Source of the DNA: Branchiostoma lanceolatum
Taxonomy: Eukaryota > Chordata > Leptocardii > Amphioxiformes > Branchiostomatidae
Direction: 5' to 3'
Assembly: GCF_035083965.1 (NCBI RefSeq)
Contig: NC_089724.1
Span: 8,472,501 to 8,536,500 of the forward strand
DNA: 64,000 nucleotides
Shown here piece after piece: positions 35,731 through 45,484 of this stretch (positions within the stretch are counted from its first letter, which is position 1; every line of letters begins with the position of its first letter). The position numbers were made by a program, and so were the translations under genes. Under the pieces are notes generated by a model, which was not told the origin of the DNA, did not search any database, and saw only the letters and a list, made by a program, of their open reading frames with translations.

Positions 35731-36650
35731 TTAACCCTATCTAGACCGGGCTTTTTTGAGACTTCTTGGACCGGGGGGGGGCTCTTTCGACCCCCCCGTC
35801 ATAACTTCCGAACGGTAAGCTCTATCATCACCAAATTTGCAGGGAGTGATGTTCACGTGAAGTTTTATAATTCCTGTAATTTTGGTGACGTTATGACGTA
35901 ATATGACGTAATTATGACGTCATCGATGTGATTTTATTGGCTAAATAGGGAATTACCATAATTTCTAAAAATATTAGACAAAATAGTGCGTATTATTGAT
36001 TCAAAGGTATGCCAAGACATTTGACGTCAGTTGTGACTAAGTTGACGTCAAAATGACGTCGGAGAATGACGTCATGTGTTGTTAGCGACCCCCTTGGATC
36101 CGCCATGTTGGATCGGCCATTTTGAAATTGTTAAAAGTACATTTTTTCCATGTATGATCCCAAATAACAATCAAAATAGACTAAAAACATTAATCTGAAT
36201 GTTCCTGGTTAAGAAAATTCCAGGTTGTGACGAATTTAAAGGCGAAAAAGCCTGTTTATACCGAAAATAATGATTTTGTCCGCCATCTTGGATTTTGAGC
36301 GATGACGTAATCAAATTAGCATAATTTATGAATATATAATCATGGCAGATACATTAAATCACATGTGATGTTATACATGTAGGAAACTAGTGTGGTTTAG
36401 CAAGAAAACATTGGAAACAACTATGTTTTTATCGAAATTAGTGAAATTTGCATAAAATGCCTCTTCAGAAACCCGTTGCCATGGCAACACGAAAAATGCT
36501 AAAGTTATACTTTTATCATAATATTGTTGCCAACTAAATTTTAGGAAAAGTCACCAAGTTTGGTTGTCCTACCATACGTCGTTTGGCAGTTATACGATGT
36601 CAAAGTTGGCGCGGGCACTTTTAGCCCCCCCCCGGTCTAGATAGGGTTAA
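35731..36650. mobile_element. piggyBac-like MITE with TTAA target site
   Basis: A 920-base element with 16-base perfect terminal inverted repeats, CCCTATCTAGACCGGG and its complement, each flanked by TTAA. The TTAA target site and a CCCT-type terminus are hallmarks of the piggyBac superfamily. The interior carries several TGACGTCA-type motifs (35890-36075) but no transposase ORF, so it would depend on a transposase elsewhere. Confidence 0.9.
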
Positions 36651-36792
36651 CAATTTTCAACTAAAATGGGAAAGCTAAGACCCTACCTGTTCCTTCTAAC
36701 CAAAAAAGTCTCCAGATTGGGCAAAAAATTTCAAGGAAAAGAAAGGTTTCAAAGATTTTAAGTAGGGACTACAAACAAAGTCTTTGGTATGA

Positions 36793-36848
36793 CTCACGAT
36801 CTCCCGTTTGCAAAGCGAACACTCTACCCATTAGGAAATTGCACCGGT
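36793..36848 (-). repeat. tRNA-like fragment (tRNA-derived repeat)
   Basis: On the minus strand AATGGGTAGAGTGTTCGC resembles an A-box region, and CTTTGCAAAC looks like an anticodon arm with a TGC loop. The B-box side (GATCGTGAGTCATACC) is degraded, so it is unlikely to be a working tRNA gene and more likely part of a SINE. Confidence 0.45.
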
Positions 36849-37021
36849 TGTGGTGTTTGGATTGAGAAAAATTTTATAAGCAGAACCAGAACACTCTCCT
36901 CTGGAGTTGACTTACCCTTTAAGTCTACCTTATGATTAGGGGCTGATTGGTTCAAACCATTAATCTACATTATGGTAGCTTCTGAAACGTGTTAAAATTG
37001 TTTTCTCCTTGGACATACAAT

Positions 37022-37160
37022 CGGTAGCATAGCATTTCCTCTTGAAGACAATGACCTCAAACAGTAATATAGCATTTCCTCTTGAAGCATTTCCTCATAC
37101 CTCATAGCATTTCCTCATACCTCATAGCATTTCCTCTTGAAGACAATGACCTCAAACAGC
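37022..37160. repeat. Tandem repeat upstream of olfactomedin gene 2
   Basis: Variable repeats of AGCATTTCCTCTTGAAGACA with ATGACCTCAAACAG and ATACCTCATAGCATTTCCTC spacers, four to five partial copies. It lies about 280 bases upstream of the ATG at 37434, possibly in the promoter region. Confidence 0.8.
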
Positions 37161-37433
37161 AAGCATCTAACGGGTCCATGCAGACTACACCGATGTTTAC
37201 AAGTGAAATGCAAACACCATTAGTTTAGAGAGCCTAAACTAAACAGTGTTGAATAACGCTGCAAGTTGTGCGTGAAAGACTTCCTTGTGGACACAATGAC
37301 TAGGTCAGGTGCAATGACACGTACGTGGCAGGTGTAAGAGTGGTTCACACGGGAAACTTCGTTGTGGATATACGCAACTACATGTAGAGCAGTCACTGCA
37401 TTTTCTTTACCACCAAGAAACAGTTTTGACGCA

Positions 37434-39615
37434 ATGGCGCACGGTGTTCCCCGTGCGTTAACGGTCGTTATGACGTTTGTGTTCCTGTGCTCTGCTCAGC
37501 CGACGGTCAACTTTAAACCACCGCCAGACGACAAATGTGTGTGTAATGTCAACTGTGGGGACAACAGCGCACTGAAATCAGGGCTGGATCAGCTGAGAAT
37601 CGCCGTCAACCAACTTTCAGAGAAAATGGATAGGTCTGCAGGTGAGCCAGCTCATCTTAGAGACATTTACTTTTTACTGTATTTATATGAAAAGTAACGA
37701 CGCTAAGAATTAATGTTTACTCTGAACTAGAGAGCGGGTTTACTACATGTTACAATCAGGTAGTAAAATTAATTTGATTTTTTTTTTAATTTTTATGGTG
37801 GTTTCTTTGACAGAACCCACACAACAGGATGAGGTGCTGCAGCCGACGACAGAGAGTGTCTCAAACTTTACAACTCGACCAGTTGCCATGACGACAACAA
37901 TAACACCGTCGCAAGGTACGTTTGTATTAAAGGTTATGGGTACCTCGGTTCGGCATCTGATAATGTCACTCTAAGCTTGCGTTGCAAACGTCTCCGCAGC
38001 TTTGAGAAGAGGTGCCTATTGTTGCTAAACTAAAAAAATATTCTTCTCGAGCCCGAATTTAGCCATGTATTACTCTCACAAACATGTATTTTGTATATGC
38101 GTCGATGAAGGAGATTAGATATGGAAATAACTAGTATATCTATTATCATGCATGGATCTTGAACCAAATTCGTTGCGTCCGTGCTTGCATGGCCATGCTT
38201 GCATAGTCATGCTTGCATAGTCATGCTTGCATAGTTATGCTTGCATGATCATGCTTGATGCTTGCGCGCTCTTGCGGCGCTCTTAGTTTGGGCGCTCTTA
38301 GGGCCCTGTTACACTTGTGCGTATATTCAAGTGCGCATGATTTGCGCAGTAGGTTCAAGGAAAGTTTGCGGGGAAGGAATTGTTTTCTGCGTCGACCCAC
38401 CGATGTGCAGCCTAGTTATCGAACCAAGGAAATGACTTCTTGGGCTGAAAACTCAATCTTGACCAAAAACATGTTGATCCGCAACTCATGCGGACGCGCA
38501 AGTGTGAAAGGGGCTTTACAGCGCTAAACTGCGCTCGCTGCGCGCTCTCACGGCGCTCAGCGTGCCCATAACAAACCTTTCAAACACAATTTTCATACAA
38601 GTTAACACAAAGTTAACAAATCCTGTTATGTCATTGTGACTTTTTTTTCTCACTTTCATGATCAATGCCAAAAGAATCGTAAGGAAGCTTGTTTATAGGT
38701 CGCAACTAATGATTTGCTCACGGAAACTATTGCATTGAATCTTTTGTAGGCCCATCCCTGGCCTGTGAGGGTCCGGTAACGTCTTTCTCTGGTAGACAGA
38801 CGATCAGAGACGACCTCGGCACCCACGGCGCTCTCCTTCGCGATCATTCCTTCTCACCGGACAACGCCGACAAAGTCTGGTACCTTCCGACACCTTCCGG
38901 GAACACCATCGAGGAGTACCGCACGATGGGCGACTTTGCTGCGGGGAAGGTCCTGACCACATACCGCCTGCCCGGGTCGGCAGGCAGCGGTGGAATGGCG
39001 TGGTGGGGACAGGGCCATGTAGTCTACAACAACGCCCTCTACTTCCAACGATTCCCCGACTGCCTGTCGTATAGATATGACTGTAGCAACGAAAAGGCGC
39101 AGATAGTCAGGTACGACTTTAGTCTCAGGGCTTTTACGGCGCTCCAAGCGCTTCCTACCGCTCAGCTGTCTCACTGGGCCGCGGGCCCGTCTTACGTCTA
39201 CCTCGCCGTCGATGCGGGTAGTGTGTTGGCTATCGGTGTTAGCAATGATACATTCCAGCTGACTAAGCTTAACGCAAACGACCTTAGTGTAGAAGAGGTC
39301 ATAGATACAGAATTCACAGACACGTCTTCAAACATGCCTCCGTTTATTGCTTGTGGGAAATTTTATAGTACTATACCTTATCGCATTTTTCAACTCGGCC
39401 CACCCTCCCAAACCAATCTTATTCTCGATCTAACCACTAAGCAAAAAGACACTTCTACAAGAGCATGCTATTGCTTAGCTAGTGTAGGTCGACGCTATTT
39501 CTCGATCAATTCTCGCGAGAACAAAGTGTACACCGTCGAGTCCAATGCTTTGGTCAGCTATGACGTAACCTTCGGCGGATCATATTTATCTGAGACCGCT
39601 ACATGTGATGTTTAA
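37434..39615 (+). CDS. Secreted olfactomedin-domain protein 2 with stalk
   Basis: Three exons, 37434-37641, 37814-37915 and 38750-39615, join in phase to 391 aa. Exon 1 has a signal peptide (ALTVVMTFVFLCSAQP), then a Cys-rich and heptad-like stretch (CVCNVNCGDN, SGLDQLRIAVNQLSEKM) that could oligomerise. Exon 2 is a Thr/Ser-rich linker (TTRPVAMTTTITPSQ), probably O-glycosylated. Exon 3 is the OLF domain, near-identical in many stretches to that of gene 1, including DTSTRA and RRYFSINSRENKVYTVESNA. The signal-coil-linker-OLF layout is typical of noelin-like proteins. I chose the ATG at 37434 over the in-frame ATG at 37362 because it places the hydrophobic segment at the N-terminus. Confidence 0.9.
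38170..38262. repeat. 14-bp tandem repeat in olfactomedin gene 2 intron
   Basis: About six units of TGCTTGCATAGTCA with single-base variants. Confidence 0.9.
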
Positions 39616-39617
39616 GG

Positions 39618-40050
39618 TGTGTACGCAATTAAACATATTCTAACACCTACGTACATGTTCTGCTTAATGTCTGTTCACAATTAATAATATTCTAGCACCT
39701 ACATGTACATGTTCTGTTTAATGTGTGTTCACAATCAATCATGTTCTAGCACCTACATGTTCATGTTCTGTTTAATTGTGTTCACAATCAATCATGTTCT
39801 AGCACCTACATGTACATGTTCTGTTTAATTGTGTTCACAATCAATCATGTTCTAGCACCTACATGTACATGTTCTGTTTAATTGTGTTCACAATCAATCA
39901 TGTTCTAGCACCTACATGTTCATGTTCTGTTTAATTGTGTTCACAATCAATCATGTTCTAGCACCTACATGTACATGTTCTGTTTAATTGTGTTCACAAT
40001 CAATCATGTTCTAGCACCTACATGTTCATGTTCTGTTTAATGTGTGTTCA
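39618..40050. repeat. 53-bp tandem repeat in olfactomedin gene 2 3' region
   Basis: About eight units, each with TTCTAGCACCTACATGTACA, TGTTCTGTTTAATTGTG and TTCACAATCAATCATG. The array begins just after the stop codon and would fall in the 3' UTR if the poly(A) signal at 40293 is used. Gene 1 has only a unit-like remnant at this position. Confidence 0.92.
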
Positions 40051-40292
40051 CAATTACTACTAGTAATCATATTATAACACCATAACAAGCAATAGCTCTG
40101 TGAATTTTTGTTCAATAACATTCATGTTTGTTTCATACAGCAACCGGAATTGGTTAATAATTATTTCTTATCTTCATTAGAATGTTATAATGTTTTACAT
40201 AGATGATTAAGTATACAAAGATGATAGTACTGATATATGATATGATTTAGTTTAGTATATTATTTGAATGTATGATTTCCTTTTGAAATACT

Positions 40293-40298
40293 AATAAA
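40293..40298 (+). terminator. Candidate poly(A) signal of olfactomedin gene 2
   Basis: AATAAA in CTAATAAAGAAG, downstream of the 53-bp array. Another AATAAA lies at about 40440. Which one is used is unknown. Confidence 0.4.
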
Positions 40299-40579
40299 GA
40301 AGGGAAAAAAGAAAGATGAATCATATACCTAATGAAAGATGTACAACACAACTGTATGACTGAAAGGAAGCAATGCCATGTGAAGCTCTTATAGCAGAAA
40401 AGATGGTCTTGTCAATTTCAAAATACATCTTTGTCTGCAAATAAAGCTTCTATGATATAAAATGAATGAGTTGATTGTATCTTCTGTGTTTCTGGTATTC
40501 ACTCGCAAAGCTCAGGTAATGAAGTATACTATGGATCCGTAAGGTGGCGCTTTTACTACATTGGCAACGCCGCGCCGTT

Positions 40580-40766
40580 CTAATACGGGGTACGGCAGCA
40601 GCAGTAGTTGGGCCCGCAGTGGTTGGCCCGCCACGAACACCCCTGCACACGCTGGTAATGGTACGTCTTGGTATAGTCCATCTCGGACGTCCGGATGAAG
40701 TGGAGTTGGAAGGCGTCAAAGCAGAAAACGTGTGGGCTGAAATAAAACACGATCTAATCATTATAG

Positions 40767-40813
<47 letters not shown>

Positions 40814-40921
40814 TGTGTGCGTGTGTGTGCGTGTGCGTGTGTGTGAGTGCGTGTGTGTGTGTGTGTGTGTGCATGTGTGTGTGTGCGTGTGTGTGCGTGC
40901 GTGCGTGCGTGCGTGTGTGTG

Positions 40922-40953
<32 letters not shown>

Positions 40954-40990
40954 TGTGTGTGCGTGTGTGTGTGCGTGTGTGCGTACGTGC

Positions 40991-41045
<55 letters not shown>

Positions 41046-41786
41046 TGTGTGTGGTTATAGACGGGAGAGAGAATTGGATACCGAGCGATTGAGATGGAAG
41101 AGGAGGAAAGAACTAAACAGTACGCAATGATAGAGCCGAGGATAGCCTGGGAAATACACCATCGGGAGCTCCCAGATATCTCAACGGCACTGGGAGTGGT
41201 GCCCACCCGCCCAGACAGATTAGCTGGGTTTACGGGCTTGGCTTGAGTAGTTTGCTGCGAAGAGGTGATAACTCTATATGCCGGCTAAGAAGACAGGCTG
41301 ACAGAAGCGATTCAATATAGCAGACTGGGCCCGGTAAAACAGCCCTAAGCCGACCCGTAGAGACTGGTGACCAGGCTGAGCAGAGGAGAGAATGCGCCAG
41401 GGATGAAGGACTACGTTTATGCACGGGGTGGGGATGGGTGGGGGTGCTCCGAGGGGTGGAGGTTAATGATAGATAAAGGGGGTCAGGTGGGGGTAGGGAA
41501 AAGAAAAATGTAACCACAATACAAAGTACAACGTCATTTACCGTCGGCTGGAGGTCTGGTCCAACAGGGTGCGCTGGTGTTCCTGACAGACCTGGTCGCA
41601 GGTCATCCCGTCCCCGGTAGCGGAGCAGTCCCGCGGCACCGCCCAGATGTAGGCGGACTCGGCCCCGATCACTCCCGAGCACGCCGCCTGGGCGATCACC
41701 TGGGAGTAGTCCGGCCTCGGCACGGCGCTAGCGGTGGTCGACCCCGCCGTGAACGAGAAGATACCAAGGAGACCGAGTAGTACCAT
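40580..41786 (-). CDS. Small secreted Cys-rich protein
   Basis: Two exons, 41786-41542 and 40736-40580 (TAG), join in phase to 133 aa. The N-terminus is a signal peptide ([21 protein letters not shown]). The mature part has about twelve Cys, arranged C...C...TCDQVC...FCFDAF...[14 protein letters not shown] near the C-terminus. I recognise this HCGPNYCCC-type ending only as a pattern in uncharacterised secreted invertebrate proteins and assign no function. The donor (GACG|GTAAAT) and acceptor (TTTCAG) are standard. It converges on olfactomedin gene 2. Confidence 0.8.
40769..41053. repeat. GT microsatellite
   Basis: A GT tract with GTGC and GTAC interruptions, in the intron of the small Cys-rich gene. 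Confidence 0.98.
41140..41379 (-). repeat. MITE-like element, family C, copy 1
   Basis: The reverse complement matches the element at 61948-62205: CCTGGTCACCAGTCTCTAC, CCCAGTCTGCTA, CTGGGCGGGTGGGC, GGGAGCTCCCGATGGT. It lies in the intron of the small Cys-rich gene. Both termini are less regular than in copy 2. Confidence 0.8.
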
Positions 41787-41789
41787 GTT

Positions 41790-42850
41790 TGCCTTTTTTT
41801 TCAACGGGTCCGCTTTGGTCAAATGGTACCTCAACCGGAGTTGACTCAAATTTTGGCTTTTCGGAGGCACGTATGACATTAGGGATGGAGTAGCTACCAG
41901 CTCCTACTAAGGGGTGCAACTGCTGTGACAACGTCAGTAAATTACGTGTCCTGGGGATATTTCTTACCAAACCTGTCTTCAAAGCTAACTACTACATGAA
42001 CAGGACTTGCGATTGTCTTCTGTCTAGTTCTTTTAGACTTTTCCATGGTCCTTTTCCTTATTTTTCACATTTCGAGTATCCTTCCCTTCAAACATTAAAT
42101 GTTCGGCCCCATTGCTCTTTCCCGTTAAGGGCAACCCTCCGACGCCCTGTAGCCCTAAACCTTGAATAGCATCAACAGATGTATTTCCCTCCTCGGGCAT
42201 CTTTCCAGCTAGTACTAATGGACGAAGTCTGCCGTCATTAATCATTTTGGTTATACAAACAAAGTTGACTGCAACTACATTGTAAATGGACGATGTACAA
42301 ATTGTCGTGTGCAATGGGGAATGGTGCAAATACCCAATATATATATATTTAATAGTGGGGTTATGTGGAAAAACAGCCATACTCCCTATATATAAGATCT
42401 GTTTGTCACTTGTCTTAGTGTCCTATGATGTGTAAAAAGACCCCCCCCCCAAAAAAAAATGCAGTAGGAAATGCATTTTTTGTTTATTTCAGAAAAGCAA
42501 AGTTCGTTCCTCAAAATCCTGTTTCAGTTTTGTGGCATGTATGCACCGCTATAAAAACTTGGAAAACATATGATGTGTTAATGATAAAACGTGTGATATT
42601 CATCACTGTCCGCTGGAACACTTAAAGTAAATACCCGTAAAATGTTTTCCACTGTAGGTGCCAAATTTACCAAATGGCACATTTTTCTTCCCTTACGCAC
42701 ACGTTTCAGTAAGGCATCTGGTAATCATCAGATGATTCCACGTTAGTCATGCCAAGTCTCTGCCATAATAAGGAACAAAAATAAGCTCTGGCTTCTATTT
42801 GATGCTTAGATGTGTGTACTTAATGAAGTCGTAATGTCATCGAGTTTATA
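41790..42850. other. Intergenic, no gene recognised
   Basis: This is the upstream flank of the small Cys-rich gene. Short frames (42033-42380 minus, 42425-42625 plus) have no recognisable features. There is a C10/A9 homopolymer pair near 42441-42460. Confidence 0.45.
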
Positions 42851-42856
42851 AAGAGA

Positions 42857-42959
42857 CACGCACGCACAAGCACACATATACTCGCACGCGCGCCGCACAC
42901 TAGTCACACACACACCACACACACACGTACATGCATACACACACACACTCATACATACA

Positions 42960-43007
<48 letters not shown>

Positions 43008-43130
43008 CACACACACAGAATAACAGAGAGAAAGAGAGAGAGAGAAAGAGAAAGAGAAAGAAAAGAAGAAAAGGGGAAAGAATGACAGAGAAAAGAAAGA
43101 CAGAGCGAGACAGAGAGGGGGGTGATCCGG
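42857..43130. repeat. AC microsatellite followed by GA-rich tract
   Basis: AC repeats with CGC interruptions (42857-43016) run into a purine tract of AGAGA and GAAAG (43017-43130). Confidence 0.97.
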
Positions 43131-43263
43131 AGGGAGGGTAAGAGACGAGGTATTAACGGTGAATTTTTTTTTCTTACATACTGGCCAATATATTTCGTAG
43201 CTGCAGAATAAGAGCAATTCTTCATAGCGTCAAATGATAACACAATAAAACTGATTCAACTCT

Positions 43264-43269
43264 TTTATT
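43264..43269 (-). terminator. Candidate poly(A) signal of CBM14-EGF gene
   Basis: AATAAA on the minus strand, about 590 bases past the stop at 43855. The intervening 3' UTR would contain a MITE. Confidence 0.35.
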
Positions 43270-43534
43270 GGAGTCTAATCATTTCCATTTCTGAATTGCT
43301 GCCAGCCATCTACGAGACAGTGCAAATATGGTGACCACCGCTCCCAAGAAAACGCTGCGTCTTAAAAACGGCTGCCTCTAGTGCGACCGTACATCGTTAC
43401 TATGGACTGTGTCTTCGGACTCCTTGTTTCAAATATAGCCTGAGAGGGCTAATGTCAGGTTCACTAAATAAAATAGTCTATCACGCGAGTCCGTTTAAGT
43501 TAAGCACAGAACTTGAAGGCACAGCACGCGCCTA

Positions 43535-43756
43535 ATGCTTAGGTCCCAATTGCGCCGGTGCCCGTAGTCCTGGCCGGGCCCAGAAGCCCGAAATTTGTCC
43601 CGGTGGAGTGCCTGGTACGGAAGGCGAGACTTCACAGTGTTCGCACGATTAGCTCACGGGGTCTGTGTGTTACCGGGTCCCGCGTTCATTTCAAGTCCGA
43701 GTTAAAATGATTTCTGTTCCCGGCCGGGCCCGTTTTTCCAATAGGGACCTAAGCAT
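43535..43756. repeat. MITE with ATGCTTAGGTCCC termini
   Basis: A 222-base element with 13-base perfect inverted ends, ATGCTTAGGTCCC and GGGACCTAAGCAT. The GC-rich interior has GGCCGGGCCC and ACCGGGTCCCGCG. A truncated relative lies at 14049. It sits just past the stop codon of the CBM14-EGF gene. Confidence 0.9.
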
Positions 43757-43854
43757 AAGACGTCAACTTTGAATCAAGTCTACAAATTTTACTGCTGTGA
43801 TCACTGGAAACACATGACGTCATCAGTGGGTGGCCTTCATCGGGGTTGAGGTCC

Positions 43855-45395
43855 TCACAGCATCCCCATGAAGTGGAAGGCCTCCGTGGCACGGTAGTAG
43901 GTGCCTGGTGGACATAGACGGACATTATATACACCATTAGAAAAACCTGCACAATGTGGATTTATGGAACAAATGAAATCGATTTCGTAACACCCCATTT
44001 CCACTAGAGGCTGCGAGCACACCGCGACCACTTGACGGCCAAAGATTTGACAGGTCGCTCTGGGAATTTGATAGGTAAAGAACGAATTTTCATAAAGTTT
44101 TGGGTGTTTTTACAGGTTTGCGATAGCAAAACCTATCCTGTTTTTTGTCTATAAATCATACTTTTACATTTTGAATCATATTCCAATTAAAAAACTAAGG
44201 GTAACACATATTTAATTTGGGTCTCTGTATGGTGGCCCTGTGATCACCCCCTAGTGGTAAGGGGGCCTAAGAAATCAATTTACTTAGAACTTCTGATATT
44301 ACAATTGGGCTATCGACACTTACCGAGGCCGTACTTGGGGCAGCAGGTGCCGTCCTGCATGCGGATGGGCCCGAGCAGGTGCCAGACCCGCTGGCCGCTC
44401 CTGTTCTGCCGCTCGGCGTAGTCCAGCACGGAGAAGAAGACGTGCTGAAGGGCCAGCCCGTTCTCGGAGTTGATGTCCTGGCCGGTCTCAGTCATGTACC
44501 GCAGGGCCTGGAACGCGTGCACGCGGTCTAGCTCCACACGATCTACGTCAGGGAGTGAATCGTCCAAGCACACGGTTAGACATTTCCAGTCCTGCATAAA
44601 TTGAACGCTTAGTCTAGATAGTCAGTCACTATAAATATATACGAAAACCAAAAAAGGTCCTCTGAGAATGTACCAGAATGCATGCAACATTCGGGACACT
44701 AATGTAGGTCTGCATTGCAAGGCAAACTTTGATTCTAATTCTGGATCAGTAAGTCAACCATGATGTTTCTGACTTCAGGAGAGTAGATTCTGCCACAGTC
44801 TTACTAATCTAACCCGTAACCTTGAAGTGGCTTTCGGGTGTTTTTCCGAGATGACAATTGAACAGGTAATTCATTGCCAGGAATATGGTCTCTGGCTTTG
44901 CACTGAGAAAACACGTTAAAAAGAGGTTCCTTACCGTGCAGGTAGGTCGGGGCCCCAGCGAACCCGGTGAAGTAGGGAGGGTAGCAGAAGACGTCGGCGC
45001 AGTAACTCGTGTTTCCGGTGAGCTGTCTGATCCCGGTCCCGTCCAGCCACTTCAGAGACCAGGTGTCCGGACAGGTGAATAAGGACGGCGGGTCCTGGCA
45101 ACCTTTGGACGGGGAGGTTTACGTCATTGAGGCAAGATTTATACACACGTTGTCGGAGTCGACTCGGAGCTTTGGGCTGTTCAAGTGGAGATTTCCTACT
45201 AGAAAACGCTATTTGAGTGGCAAAGGGTTCCTCTTGCACAGTCCTGAGTCGACCCAGAGTCGACTCAACAATGCGTGTGTAAATCGGGCCTAAACCTTAG
45301 TAGATTACTGGGATGTGCCTGGAGCACATACGCGTTCAATAACATATGACAAGACGTGCACTGTTACCATTGCCAAGAAAGTTGTTTCCTGTGGC

Positions 45396-45484
<89 letters not shown>

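Noticed and set aside
36793-36848. Functional tRNA-Ala gene
   Set aside because: An A-box-like and anticodon-like stretch exists, but the T-arm is degraded and the acceptor stem does not pair.
40754-41206. Long CVCV / HTHT reading frames at the GT/CA tracts
   Set aside because: Translation of dinucleotide repeats, open in several frames at once; no gene signals.
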